From Terriglobales bacterium (GTDB lineage Bacteria > Acidobacteriota > Terriglobia > Terriglobales > Acidobacteriaceae), in the NCBI GenBank assembly GCA_035487355.1, contig DATHMF010000016.1, positions 1 through 64,000 of the forward strand: a stretch of DNA of 64,000 bases, read 5' to 3'. The translations under genes and the position numbers were made by a program. A model generated the notes under the pieces. It did no database searches and was not told the origin of the DNA. It worked only from the letters and a program-made list of their open reading frames with translations. Positions 35,501 to 44,303 of the stretch are shown in pieces; the stretch's first letter is position 1; each line of letters opens with the position of its first letter.

Positions 35501-38261
35501 CGTCTGCGCCATAGAAAATCGCATCCACGGGCGACGTTGTGTCAAGATGAAATGCGTTCGCCAGCGCGTGGACGCTTTGACCAGAATCGGTACCGGTAGA
35601 AGAGCTGTAGCTAACACTCTTGGTGGAACCTGCCACGGTAATGCTGATCGAGCCGCTGTCGGTACAAGGCTGTCCAGAAGGAGAACAACTCGCCTTTGAC
35701 TGCAGTGTACCACTCAAGGTCAGTTCCACACGCCCGCTGGTTGCCGATTGCTTACCCGTGGCAAAGCTCCGTAGCGTGCCGTTGATAGTCAGCGAACCGC
35801 TGGCTGCAGAGGCAGATGAGCCTCCGCCAGGTTCGTCAACTTGAACCAATTGCCCGAAAGCGTCGTGATACTTGCGGATCTGCTGGTTCGCAGGATCAGT
35901 AGTCGTGCTGGAATTTCCATTGTAGCTGTAGGTATAACTTCCGCCGCTGGGTGGAGTGCGGGAAACTATTCTCCCGAGATTATCCATCTGAGTTGTGTTC
36001 CAGACCAGGGAATCGGAAGGCCCATAGGGATTGCTGGTCTTCACTGTCCGATTGACGTCGTCATAGGTTGTATCTACCGTGCTTACCAGGGTTGAGCCAT
36101 TCAACGTCTGCTGCCAGAGCACGCGGCCTTTGTCGTCGGACGTAGACGTCTGGACCGCGCTATTGGCCGTACTGGAATTTGTTGTGCCTACCAGAGCAGA
36201 GGTGTCATCATAGCCCGTATTTGCATAAACTCTTCCCTTGGGAGCAGTGGGCTCAGGGCTGTTCACCTGGGTAAGGCGATCCATTGGATCGTTGTAGACA
36301 AAGTACGTTGTCTGGCCGTTCTCGTCGGTTGTAGATAACGTGTTACCCGTTGCCACGTCATAAGTTCCGCTGACAGAGAGTTGCAGCCCAGAGGGCCCGC
36401 GCACCGTGGTTTCGGGATAGCTGTACTGAGTGTTGGCTGTATATGTCCACTGCTCTTGCGTGCAGCAATCTGCATCCGCCTGGATCAGATTACCAAGCGT
36501 ATCGTAGTAAAAGTTTTTTGTGATTGCACCCGACCCACCGGCAGCATTGGTATAACGGGTCGAGCTGGTCCGGTTCCCGCGCGTGGTAAACGAGTCGGAG
36601 AAGTTCACGTCATCGTGGTTGGTGGCCCCGGAAACCAGACTCAATGTAGTCCCGTCATAGCCGAAGTCCGTGCGGGTGATGAGATTATTGCTTGCGTCGT
36701 AGACTAAGACTTGTGACACTCGATCCACGATGTGATTTGAGAGCGTTGCATAACTGTTCTTGGTATAGCGCTTCAGCTTCAAACCCCAGCCGAGATCGTT
36801 TTGCTGCGTGATATTCCCGTTGATGTCATAGGTGTATTGCACCTGGGACTTCTGTCCTGAGTCTCCCAATGTGGTTGTTACGCTGCTGATCTGTGCATTA
36901 TTGTTGTTCGCATCTTCTACCCACGCATAGTCCGTTTGGCGAAGCAATGTATTCCCCGACTGAACCACCACAGAAAGTGGAGCGCCAACAAGCAAGATCT
37001 TGCTTGGATCACCGGTGTCTGTCTGCACCGTTGTAGTGGTGGTTGTGCCAGAAGGGTCGGTGACGGAGGATGAGGTAATGTTTCCGTTTGCGTCTTTCGT
37101 GACCGAAAAATTCGAAGTTGTAGTATTCACGCCGTCAAAGATTGTTTCCTGTGTATAAGAGGGAGCATCTTCCAGCGGAGTCGCTGCTGAAGGAAAGTTG
37201 TACGCGACATAACCTCGGACTACCCTAGAAGTGCTGGGAATGGTGATCGGTGAGGTCGCCGCCAGTTTGGTGATCTTGTTGACGATCCCCCAGTCGCCGT
37301 AGCTGAAGGCATAAGCTGTGCCGTTGGCGTAGGTGCAACTGGTTAATACATTGATGCTCCATCCGTTGACAGGCGCTCGTATACCGTAAGGTGCTTGAGG
37401 GAATTTAGCTGGGTCGAAGTTGTAGTTTAAGGGAATGCTGCCCCAGGTGAACATGGCATAGACTTTACTTCCTTGCGCGACATTAACGATCTTTCCATTT
37501 GGGTCGTAGTTAAAAGTGATGGTCCGACCCAAAGTATCGTGGATCTGCGAAACATGACTGTTGCTATCGTAAGTTATAGTGATGAAGTTGCCATTCGTGT
37601 CCGTGATTTGATCGGGATAATATAGAGCCATGGATGGATCAGGCTGCGTGTAGTGCACTTTCCTGCCATTTTTGTAGACCAGTGTGTGATAGGTGTGGGT
37701 GGCATCGACGTCGTCGTAGTGTATGTAGGTCGAATCTTGAGAATCGTAACCATGTCCATTGCCGACGAGACGATGCTTGCTGCCATCCGCTTCCGTGAGC
37801 ACATAGCTTCCAAAAAACGAGTCATCATAAAGGCCCTCTATATATCCGAAGTCGAGCCGAAAACCGTACCCAGCAGCATCGCGGTCGGTATTGAATGAAG
37901 CTCCCCACATTCCATTCCTAGCTGGGTAAACCGTCCACAGCCGGCTGTTGTAATAGAGAGTCAAGTTCAAGTCGAGCCCATTGCGACCGGGAAGATGCAC
38001 GATCGGAATCGCATAGTTATAGCTCTGGCTGCCAGGGTTGCCGGGTATGGAGGAACCAGACGGCTGAAGAGCCTGGGTTCCAGGAGTAATCCCCCGCTGA
38101 TTCTGGAACGATGACCTGGCGGCCTCAATGGAGTTGTAGTCTGTGTCAGTCGGATCTGGACAGTAGCTGCTGTCTTTGCACGGTTTGACGGCGAACGCTG
38201 GCAAAAGAGCACAGAGGACCACAACCAACAACACAAAAAGGCGGACGAAGTAATTTTTCAC
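32541..38261 (-). CDS. Secreted RHS-repeat protein with inserted Ser/Thr-rich domain and orphan tail
   Basis: A 1906-residue protein starting at GTG 38261 (GGGAGAG seven bases upstream) with a signal peptide (FVRLFVLLVVVLCALLPAFA). YD/RHS repeats fill most of residues 70-1500 (for example TDTNGNFITITYD, YDGLDRVKAV, YNPAGQVTQITYP). A domain of about 260 residues (814-1077) rich in Gly/Ser/Thr interrupts them; it contains two related modules with GTIYDSGIVYVAMRGFTASASYG-like text. The RHS core (GLDYAAARYYSSGLGRFMSLDP and YSYVTNDPITYLDPSG) ends near residue 1635. A Gly/Pro-rich linker leads to a tail of about 200 residues that I cannot match to a toxin. RHS shells usually enclose a C-terminal effector; no immunity gene follows. 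Confidence 0.93.
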   Translation of the reverse strand: MKNYFVRLFVLLVVVLCALLPAFAVKPCKDSSYCPDPTDTDYNSIEAARSSFQNQRGITPGTQALQPSGSSIPGNPGSQSYNYAIPIVHLPGRNGLDLNLTLYYNSRLWTVYPARNGMWGASFNTDRDAAGYGFRLDFGYIEGLYDDSFFGSYVLTEADGSKHRLVGNGHGYDSQDSTYIHYDDVDATHTYHTLVYKNGRKVHYTQPDPSMALYYPDQITDTNGNFITITYDSNSHVSQIHDTLGRTITFNYDPNGKIVNVAQGSKVYAMFTWGSIPLNYNFDPAKFPQAPYGIRAPVNGWSINVLTSCTYANGTAYAFSYGDWGIVNKITKLAATSPITIPSTSRVVRGYVAYNFPSAATPLEDAPSYTQETIFDGVNTTTSNFSVTKDANGNITSSSVTDPSGTTTTTTVQTDTGDPSKILLVGAPLSVVVQSGNTLLRQTDYAWVEDANNNNAQISSVTTTLGDSGQKSQVQYTYDINGNITQQNDLGWGLKLKRYTKNSYATLSNHIVDRVSQVLVYDASNNLITRTDFGYDGTTLSLVSGATNHDDVNFSDSFTTRGNRTSSTRYTNAAGGSGAITKNFYYDTLGNLIQADADCCTQEQWTYTANTQYSYPETTVRGPSGLQLSVSGTYDVATGNTLSTTDENGQTTYFVYNDPMDRLTQVNSPEPTAPKGRVYANTGYDDTSALVGTTNSSTANSAVQTSTSDDKGRVLWQQTLNGSTLVSTVDTTYDDVNRTVKTSNPYGPSDSLVWNTTQMDNLGRIVSRTPPSGGSYTYSYNGNSSTTTDPANQQIRKYHDAFGQLVQVDEPGGGSSASAASGSLTINGTLRSFATGKQSATSGRVELTLSGTLQSKASCSPSGQPCTDSGSISITVAGSTKSVSYSSSTGTDSGQSVHALANAFHLDTTSPVDAIFYGADESGNIVVDLIARAKGAATNYPLSTSIVSNDPTDFPSPSFQVSSGSHLIGGQDASNGGTIYDSGIVYVAMRGFTASASYGQNGNNTAALIASALVGTGPTGLNQPGSPVTASASGSTITMTYKTPGASGNIFVNLPSSSYQPDNPSFTTPGVMLSGGSDLTPDSLNAPISTLYAYDALGNLTQVTQGVQTRTTMYDNLGRVTSITTPEGGTTQLFYITSSGAVCSSDPDSPCRRVDSRGYTTTYAYDGLDRVKAVNYPDSSTTARVFSYDVGGAAANALGRLTSAGDAGTSPGHYETYSYDVVGRLSQVSATGANDLQSMVSYQYNPAGQVTQITYPSTRVVTNNYDAGGRLSSVQSNGSTYFTSNSYSAAGQLLSFTYGNTVQGSLAYNDHQQLNSIQYSQPGAAAGNLLNLSYSYTGPNSQNNGEVQGITDARGPAYSTNYIYDSLSRLVAAQTNDLTAPNTWALNWPYDRYGNRLSENVVGGTLALGTPQLSIDPATNRINTPGFMYDASGNMISDGTPGRSRTYDAENRLLSQTDGGATSASYGYDVADLRIRKDLWSASGGTLTKTSSTTYVYAGDQVIAEYLNGSLSKEYIYAGSQRLATLDAPGNAIYHHPDHLSNRLETDASGNVVHTFGHLPFGETWYETGALDKWKFTTYERDSESGLDYAAARYYSSGLGRFMSLDPLAGNSSNPQSLNRYSYVTNDPITYLDPSGAGECDGITMCHEIDGGGGDGGGGGDIGGGDGPPSDMPPPDAPGSPSPAPPDEPIILPTTPLTELVINDSGDLGIVTIPTTVQTVNGTTGEVTTENYGFGPDSPAVPPAHETSFLDCVRAGTNYFSLQNGLKSLTGGRLGNGVISKALLGNSVQNGVDIGEAIAKGDAGEVGKEVGAETLVHLGPPVAHSLAPYVPNITKTVAVGWSYRYFTGGWEAKQILSTTIRYPLKSMATKATGLIAKPLEEIELRVKLPVDITIFSFSSIVCGIGR

Positions 38262-38301
38262 AGCTATTCTCTCCCTTAATTAGGACAACTCTGGATTTTT
38301 A

Positions 38302-38400
38302 CGGGCTGTGCCCGCAACGACTTGTGTAACGGGGAGGAATCCTGGCCCGCCAGCCTGTTGACCCTTTTTAACAAACAGGAAAGCAGCAAGATTCCCCCTC
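38302..38400 (-). other. Structured leader upstream of the RHS gene
   Basis: The 5' flank of the RHS gene can fold: CGGGC/GCCCG (38302-38314) with a 3-base loop, and a longer stem pairing 38331-38341 with 38390-38400 (six bp, one mismatch, four bp) that encloses CCTGTT/AACAGG. It matches no riboswitch class I know. It may be a cis-regulatory RNA, or the terminator region of the anti-sigma-like gene upstream. Confidence 0.4.
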
Positions 38401-38526
38401 TATTAATCAAGTGCTGGTTTTGAAGAAAGTATTGGGAATTTTTTTGGACTCTGCGGAAAAGAGTTGCGGTTGGAGAGAAGCCCTTCCGTTTCAATTGTTT
38501 GAACTGCCGGGGAAAGGCAAAGGCCT

Positions 38527-38557
38527 AACCGCAGAGGGCGCTGAGGAACGCAGAGGC
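38527..38557. repeat. ACCGCAGAGG-type dispersed repeat
   Basis: This 31-base stretch recurs at 57872-57902 with a few changes (both read ACCGCAGAGG...GAGGAACGCAGAGGC). It lies between the anti-sigma-like gene and the RHS gene. An open frame of 75 codons covering it on the plus strand has no other support. Confidence 0.6.
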
Positions 38558-38639
38558 TTCAAACAATTCTTCAAGGAATGCCTTGCAATGGCAAATGAGG
38601 TTTCTCAAAATCAGGGGTTTCTCGAATCAGCGGCTTAAA

Positions 38640-39566
38640 TCAGCGTCTTACCACCTGAAAGCGATAGTCTTCTGTTTCTTCAAACTTACCATTGGCTGCC
38701 AGGCCGTCGAGTTTGACCAGGTAGTCGCTGCTCTTAAGAATGGATGACGGCATTTTCACGGTGACAGCCTTGGTTCCATTGGCTCCATGCTGCCCTGTCT
38801 GACTCTTCAGACCATTCTTCTGCCAAATCTGCCGCCCATCGGCGGTTTCAATGGATACGCGATAGCTGGGATAGTCGTCATGCTCCATATAAAGCTTAAG
38901 TTGCACCAGCGGAGCTACGGGAGCAATTACAAGTTTGCTGGCATCCGTGGGACTGCGGTTTATTCCCGGAACCAGGGCGAGCGAAAGAATCGTAGTGCCG
39001 GGAATCTCTTGCTGCACTTCACCCGAACCAATTTCGTGCAGGCGGGAGTCCAGACTGGCAATTTGCTGGCGGAGGTCTTGTACGCGGTTCTGGAATTCCG
39101 TTTGTTGAGCGCGCATGGAATCAATCTCATGATTCAGCCGCCGATTCACAACTATGGTCCAGGAGAGCGTCGTGATCGCGATCAGAGCGGCTGCGGCCCA
39201 TACCAGGCGGCTTCGTCTTCGTCTTGGCCCTAGCCAACTCTGAAAAGACAAGATGCCAGGGACTGATTCCCTTTCGCTTGTAATCTTCTCTGGCTCCAGA
39301 GTAGAAAGATGTTCCGCCAGCGCCCGGGAAAATTCTACGTTCGCTCGCCTGGCCGGCGAGACCAGATATCCTTTTTCGAACTGCTGCCGTTCCGCCTCTG
39401 AAAGCTCACCTCGGACAAACGAATCTATCAAGTCATTTTCCAGGGCCGATGTCTCTTCAAACAGTTCATCGTCAATGAAACACTGCTCTTCGAATTCGGC
39501 GGCTTCTGACTCCGGCAGCTCTCCCAGCAGATATTCCAGCGCCCTCTCTCGCTGACTATTACTCAC
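38640..39566 (-). CDS. Membrane anti-sigma-factor-like protein
   Basis: A 308-residue protein. The cytoplasmic part (about residues 1-135) begins SNSQRERALEYLLGELPESE, an anti-sigma-type helical region with many acidic residues but without the zinc-finger HxxxCxxC. One membrane helix follows (WAAAALIAITTLSWTIVV, about 145-163), then a coiled coil (EIDSMRAQQTEFQNRVQDLR, about 170-200) and an external beta domain of about 100 residues. The start is GTG 39566, with AGGGGGAG six bases upstream, and overlaps the sigma-factor stop as GTGA. The coupling to the sigma gene is the main reason for the function call. The external domain could sense envelope state. Confidence 0.82.
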   Translation of the reverse strand: MSNSQRERALEYLLGELPESEAAEFEEQCFIDDELFEETSALENDLIDSFVRGELSEAERQQFEKGYLVSPARRANVEFSRALAEHLSTLEPEKITSERESVPGILSFQSWLGPRRRRSRLVWAAAALIAITTLSWTIVVNRRLNHEIDSMRAQQTEFQNRVQDLRQQIASLDSRLHEIGSGEVQQEIPGTTILSLALVPGINRSPTDASKLVIAPVAPLVQLKLYMEHDDYPSYRVSIETADGRQIWQKNGLKSQTGQHGANGTKAVTVKMPSSILKSSDYLVKLDGLAANGKFEETEDYRFQVVRR

Positions 39567-40240
39567 CCAAGCTCCCCCTTCTCCCGCAGTGAAGCGCCCG
39601 GTGTAAACCTGCCAAGTCTCCTCACATTGAGGCACCTGTTGACACAGCACCTGAGCTTGTCCCGGACTTTATTGGCCTCACACCGTAACGCTTCTATAGT
39701 TATTCCTCGCTTTCTGGCCAAATCTTTCCTTCGTTTGATCCTTACTTGTTTTTCCCCTTGATAGTATTCAATGATCAGCTCATGGTACCCCAAGGGGAGG
39801 CTCCTCAAGCATTTTGTCAGACACTCAAGGGTTTGTGCGTTGCCCAACTCCGTAATGATGCTTTCTTCGGGGTCGGGGTCGCCCGCACATAATTCCTCAC
39901 TACTGTTGTAGTGGTCTTGAATGGAAATGTATTTGCTTTTTTTTCTGCGCGCTTCCAGGCAGATATTGCGCGCTACCCCATAGGCAAACAAGCTGATGTT
40001 GTGTATCTCTTCTGTTTCCAGTCTCTTAACCAGCCGGTCTATAGTCTCATCGGCAAGCTCTTCAATGTGGATCAGCTTCTGGTACTCGAAGAGCTTGACC
40101 AGCTTGCGGCGAAGGACTTCATATTTTTCCGCTGCACGAGTCCGGTCGGGATCCAGCGCAGCAAGAAACTTGGCAAATTCCTCTCGCGTCAGCTTATTCA
40201 CCCTTGCACCCGGCCCAGTATTTTTCCCGATTACCTGCAA
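39563..40240 (-). CDS. ECF-like RNA polymerase sigma factor
   Basis: A 225-residue sigma-70-family protein. A region-2 helix with NISLFAYGVARNICLEARRKK (about residues 80-100) and a region-4 segment with LRSLPLGYHELIIEYYQGEK, followed by RKDLARKRGITIEALRCEANKVRDKLR, give the ECF pattern. The second part is longer and more basic than usual. The start is uncertain: TTG 40240, or GTG 40201 (VNKLTREEF), neither with a clear ribosome site. The stop overlaps the start of the membrane anti-sigma-like protein by four bases. The CHAT gene ends 66 bases upstream on the same strand, so the three probably form one operon. Confidence 0.85.
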   Translation of the reverse strand: MQVIGKNTGPGARVNKLTREEFAKFLAALDPDRTRAAEKYEVLRRKLVKLFEYQKLIHIEELADETIDRLVKRLETEEIHNISLFAYGVARNICLEARRKKSKYISIQDHYNSSEELCAGDPDPEESIITELGNAQTLECLTKCLRSLPLGYHELIIEYYQGEKQVRIKRRKDLARKRGITIEALRCEANKVRDKLRCCVNRCLNVRRLGRFTPGASLREKGELG

Positions 40241-40306
40241 CGTAATTTCGTTCCCGCTGCTGTTTCTTCAGCCAAAGTTCGTGTATGAATGCGCTCTTCC
40301 TTCAAA

Positions 40307-43300
40307 CTATCGTTGCCCTTGCAGCACAAACCCAGCCCAATAGTAAGGCGAGCTCCAGCGCTTCTGCTTCCACATTTCGACTTGCGCTTTCTGCAACGCC
40401 GCTGCCGGTTGCAGATTGTCTTTGAAGATTCCCTTGTAGAACCTCCCCATCAGCTCTGCCGTGGCGGCGTCATCGACCTTCCACAGACTGGCCATGACCC
40501 GGCTGGCCCCGGCGTACATGAAACCCCGGGTGATCCCCAAAAGCCCTTCACCTCTAACCTCTTTTCCCAAACCGGTTTCACACGCGCTCAGCACAACCAT
40601 GTCCGCCGGCAGGTTCAGATTATAAATATCGGTCAATTGCAAGAATCCATTTTGCTGTTTACCATGTTCATCCACCAGCGATAGTACCAACCCGGAGAGC
40701 TCCGGATGCTCGCTATTCAGCAATCCATGGGTGGCGAAGTGGATAATGCGATATTGCGCCAGCTCCGGACTTGTCGCCATAGTCCGGCTGGCCTGAAAGT
40801 CAACGGCCTTCATACTTTTGCCCACGGGCGCTTCTTTCAGGATCGACTCTGCCTCCTGCCGCGTATAAAACAACCGGGGAAAATTTCCATCCGCCATGCC
40901 TATCTCCGTCGCTGAACGCAGAAGAAGAGTTTGCGACATTGATTCGTCTACCTCCGCCTCTCCTCCGATCACGTCCCTGGGCGCTTTGGTTCCGCTGATG
41001 CCGTTGACGCGCTCATCACCGGGCTTGAAAACCGGGTCAGCCAGCACCGCCACAGCCTGCGTGGGTCTTGCCCGCTGGGCACTTTCACGTTGCAACACCT
41101 GCAGAACCGAAGCGGAAGGGAGATTTACAATCTCGTGATCAGCAATCAAGGGTACAGGTGCTGATTTTGTTCCCGGAGACGGAAGAGCGGTAAACGGTAT
41201 GTACTGCAGGATTCCATCGCTCACAATCAACAAGCGCTTCCCTTCAAGGAGCGGGGCAACGGGACCCAAAATCATGCTGCTCAGAGCGGCTGAAGCTTCA
41301 GGATATTGTGACTCTGCCTGACCTGAGCGTTGCATCCGCTGGATATCTGTCTCGCCCTTTTTAATATGGCTTCGCGCTACGAGGATGTCATAAACTCTGC
41401 GGGCAGTGGCTTCAATCGCAGCCCGCTTCGGCAGCTCATAGGCAGAGAGCGAGTTCGCACTGACCGCGAAAACGTAGCTTCGGCGCTCCCCCAAAGAATA
41501 TTCGAGCAGCAATGTATTATCGTCGAGCAATTGCTGCTGCACTTCTTTTGCGCTTATCGGCTGTGGCTGGGTAAGAGCAGCATAGCTGGGGCTGTTGAGC
41601 CTGATTTGTCCTTCTATGTCTTTGAATTGCGTAAAAAGGTCTTGGAGCTCGTTGTCCATTGCCGCCAACTGCTCTTGCTTATATCGAGTGTTGAGCAACT
41701 GTACGCGACGGTTCGATTTCGCGGTAATCAATTCTTGTAAAGAGTGCTCCCGTTCCAGCAATGCAGGGTCGCCACCTTTACGAATGTCCGCGTGGGCTGC
41801 GGCTAGCATCTCCAACAGAGTCCGGGCCCGGGAGCGTTCTGCGACCTGAAAGGCTGCGTCAGGCTTTTTTTGCTCTATCAGCAGATTGATGTAGTCCCTG
41901 TAATAACTGGCATACTTAGCGCGGAAGTCGGAACGGGATTCTTCCAGGCCGCCTAGCCGGGCCGTGTGATTCTCAAACGCAGTCAGTCCCTGTTCGAACA
42001 GTTGCACGGCTGAATCCAAGTCCCCTTTGCGATGCATGATCCCGGCCAAACCTACCAAAGTCTCGGCCTGCTCTGCGCTTCCCGGAGCCTGCTTTTCTTC
42101 TATGGCCAAAGCTTCCCGGCAGTGTTGCTCAGCCTTGGCCAACTCTCCGCGCCCGCTTTCGACGTTCCCCAGATCGTTGAGGGCTAAAACGATATAAGGG
42201 CTTTCGGGAGCGAGCTTCCTGTTCAGCGCCAGCGCCCGTTCAAGGAAATTCTCAGCCTCTACCCCGTCTCTTCGACGGGCTCGCACCAGACCAAGGTTGC
42301 GCAGAAGCTCCACTTCATCAAGGTTGCCGGGAGCCCGCTTCCGTACAATCGCCAAGGCGCGGCGGAAGTACACATCGGCCTGGCTCAGATTGCCCTGGCC
42401 CATTGCAATTACCCCCAGGTCACTAAGACTCGAGGCAACATCAAGACTGTTGGGTGCCAGCTTATTCCGAATAGCCAACCCCTGGCGCAAGTAGCGCTCG
42501 GCAGTCGCGAAATCTTCACGCCGGAGGGCAGCCTCGCCAATGCCAGAGAGGCTAGCAGCAGTCAAGAGGCTTCCAGGAACCAATTTCTCCCAGATCGCCA
42601 AGGCCTGCCGGTAGTATTGCTCACCCCTAGCCACGTCACCTCGCTCAATAGCTAAATCTCCAAGGTTGCTGTACACCGTTGCCTTGGTGTGGGTCTCAGT
42701 CCAGTTTCTTTCGGAGCTCAGTTTTTCCAGGATGGCCAGGTCTTTTTGCAGATCGGTTTCCGCCTCGGCCAGATTGCCGGTGAGATTGGCCACTATGGCG
42801 AGATTCAAAAAGCTGCTTCCTGCCATCGAGCCCCCGGGTACCAGTTTTTCCCTGATCGCCAAGGCCTGCAGAAGATAGTTCTTTGCGTTTTCAAAATCGC
42901 TGAACTCAATACGAAGCAAGCCCAAAGCATTGAGGCACCAAGCATCATCAATGCTGCCCGGGGCTACTTTCTCCGTAATCATCAGAGCTTGGCGCTCGTA
43001 TCTTTCAGCCTCAACAAAATCACTACGCTTGTAGGCTATACGACCGAGATCGAGGAGAATCCGCCCGACACAAAGGCTATTCGGAGCCGCCTTCTGTGCG
43101 ATCGTCAGGGCCCGGTGGTAGTCATCTTCCGCCTGCCCCAGATCATCAAGTTGCCGAAGCCTGACGCCGATTCTGGTAAGAAGGCGGGCAACAGCCAGGC
43201 TCTCCGGATCGAGTTTTTGGTTTTCTGCAATGGCCTCGAGGTAGAGCCGCTGCACCTCACCCTCCGTGGTGTTTCTTGACTCCGATGTCCAGGCCCAAGC

Positions 43301-43957
43301 CTCGAGTATTTGCGCTGTTATCGCTGGTCCTGCGCCTTTGGCCTGTTCCATGATCGCCTGATAGGATTTTTCGGCGTCTTCCCATCGATGCGCGGCACAT
43401 AAGGAATTGGCGGCGTTAAACAACAGCCAAACCTCAAGCCACAGGGGCGGGTTTTTCCTGGCTTCCACCGAAGCTCTATGCCAAAAATCAAGGGCTTCGG
43501 TCAGCTTGCCTGCTCGAGCCAACGTTCGTCCCTGCAGGTAGAGAGATAAAACATCCTGGGGCATCTCTGGCCGGACTTGAATCCCCCAGCCGCCCTCAAC
43601 TACGTCCCCTAATTTCCAGACTCGCGGCTCTGCGCCGCGGCGGCCTTGCAGACTGACCTCGCCTCTTGGCGACTGCTCGAATTCAACCCAGGATAGATCA
43701 AATGGCGATTCAAGCTTGCCGTGAGCATCACCTCTTGACCAGCTTGTCAGGGCATCATCTTCCTGGATTCCCGCTTGTTCGGCTTGAGAATTTTTGGCGA
43801 TGCTTTCGACCACCACACCCGGGTTGAAACCGCCGGAAACGTTGGTATCGGGTTTTTCAACCACGACCCCTGGTTTGAGTTCCTGTGCGGTGCACACGCT
43901 TGCGATGACACCCACCGCAAACGCCATGACAAGCCAAATCTTTCGCCTGACAACCAT
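40307..43957 (-). CDS. Secreted PDZ-TPR-CHAT protein (caspase-like protease)
   Basis: A 1216-residue protein with a signal peptide (IWLVMAFAVGVIASVCTAQE), a PDZ-like domain (about 40-120), some 14 TPR/Kinesin-light-chain-type repeats (about 135-700, for example YRQALAIWEKLVPGSLLTAA), a helical linker, and a C-terminal CHAT domain (about 880-1216). The catalytic pair is complete: His1077 in IIHFATHG and Cys1126 in VVLSACETG. CHAT domains are clan CD cysteine peptidases related to caspases and separase; TPRs normally present or restrain the protease. AGGAG nine bases before the ATG sets the start. It heads the probable operon with the sigma and anti-sigma genes. The substrate is unknown. Confidence 0.93.
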   Translation of the reverse strand: MVVRRKIWLVMAFAVGVIASVCTAQELKPGVVVEKPDTNVSGGFNPGVVVESIAKNSQAEQAGIQEDDALTSWSRGDAHGKLESPFDLSWVEFEQSPRGEVSLQGRRGAEPRVWKLGDVVEGGWGIQVRPEMPQDVLSLYLQGRTLARAGKLTEALDFWHRASVEARKNPPLWLEVWLLFNAANSLCAAHRWEDAEKSYQAIMEQAKGAGPAITAQILEAWAWTSESRNTTEGEVQRLYLEAIAENQKLDPESLAVARLLTRIGVRLRQLDDLGQAEDDYHRALTIAQKAAPNSLCVGRILLDLGRIAYKRSDFVEAERYERQALMITEKVAPGSIDDAWCLNALGLLRIEFSDFENAKNYLLQALAIREKLVPGGSMAGSSFLNLAIVANLTGNLAEAETDLQKDLAILEKLSSERNWTETHTKATVYSNLGDLAIERGDVARGEQYYRQALAIWEKLVPGSLLTAASLSGIGEAALRREDFATAERYLRQGLAIRNKLAPNSLDVASSLSDLGVIAMGQGNLSQADVYFRRALAIVRKRAPGNLDEVELLRNLGLVRARRRDGVEAENFLERALALNRKLAPESPYIVLALNDLGNVESGRGELAKAEQHCREALAIEEKQAPGSAEQAETLVGLAGIMHRKGDLDSAVQLFEQGLTAFENHTARLGGLEESRSDFRAKYASYYRDYINLLIEQKKPDAAFQVAERSRARTLLEMLAAAHADIRKGGDPALLEREHSLQELITAKSNRRVQLLNTRYKQEQLAAMDNELQDLFTQFKDIEGQIRLNSPSYAALTQPQPISAKEVQQQLLDDNTLLLEYSLGERRSYVFAVSANSLSAYELPKRAAIEATARRVYDILVARSHIKKGETDIQRMQRSGQAESQYPEASAALSSMILGPVAPLLEGKRLLIVSDGILQYIPFTALPSPGTKSAPVPLIADHEIVNLPSASVLQVLQRESAQRARPTQAVAVLADPVFKPGDERVNGISGTKAPRDVIGGEAEVDESMSQTLLLRSATEIGMADGNFPRLFYTRQEAESILKEAPVGKSMKAVDFQASRTMATSPELAQYRIIHFATHGLLNSEHPELSGLVLSLVDEHGKQQNGFLQLTDIYNLNLPADMVVLSACETGLGKEVRGEGLLGITRGFMYAGASRVMASLWKVDDAATAELMGRFYKGIFKDNLQPAAALQKAQVEMWKQKRWSSPYYWAGFVLQGQR

Positions 43958-44303
43958 TTACTTTAGCTCCTAATCGGGTTGTTCAACTTGTACGGAAGTA
44001 TATGTCCTCAAGATTAAAGACAAGCAAAAGCAGGTTTTTGTTCCCAAAATCAGAACTTTGTTTCGAGATCCCCACAATCTCATCACTCCTGACAGGAACG
44101 AATCGAACACGTTTTCTTGCAGCCAGAGTCTTTCGCCTGACGTTCATGGACCTTCAGCCCCAAATCGGTAGTTTCAGCATGAAATGTAAATGTTGTGTTG
44201 TTAGCACCTATTTTAAATGGTTTTAAGGTGGAATGGATTTTGCAGGCAAAGCCATGTGATGAGGCTACAGCAATTTCCTCAATCCCCCGATCAATACCTG
44301 GAT
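43958..44303. other. Intergenic region upstream of the CHAT gene
   Basis: About 346 bases without a supported gene. On the minus strand, 44120-44147 reads ATGAACGTCAGGCGAAAGAC and resembles the first codons of the CHAT gene (MNVRRK against MVVRRK), perhaps a relic of a duplicated start. A 74-codon plus-strand frame at 44002-44226 has no ribosome site or family match. Confidence 0.45.

Noticed and set aside
38411..38638. 75-codon plus-strand gene between the anti-sigma-like and RHS genes
   Set aside because: It runs through a dispersed repeat and has neither a ribosome site nor a recognisable product.
44002..44226. 74-codon plus-strand gene upstream of the CHAT gene
   Set aside because: No ribosome site, no family pattern, and it covers what should be the promoter region of the CHAT gene.
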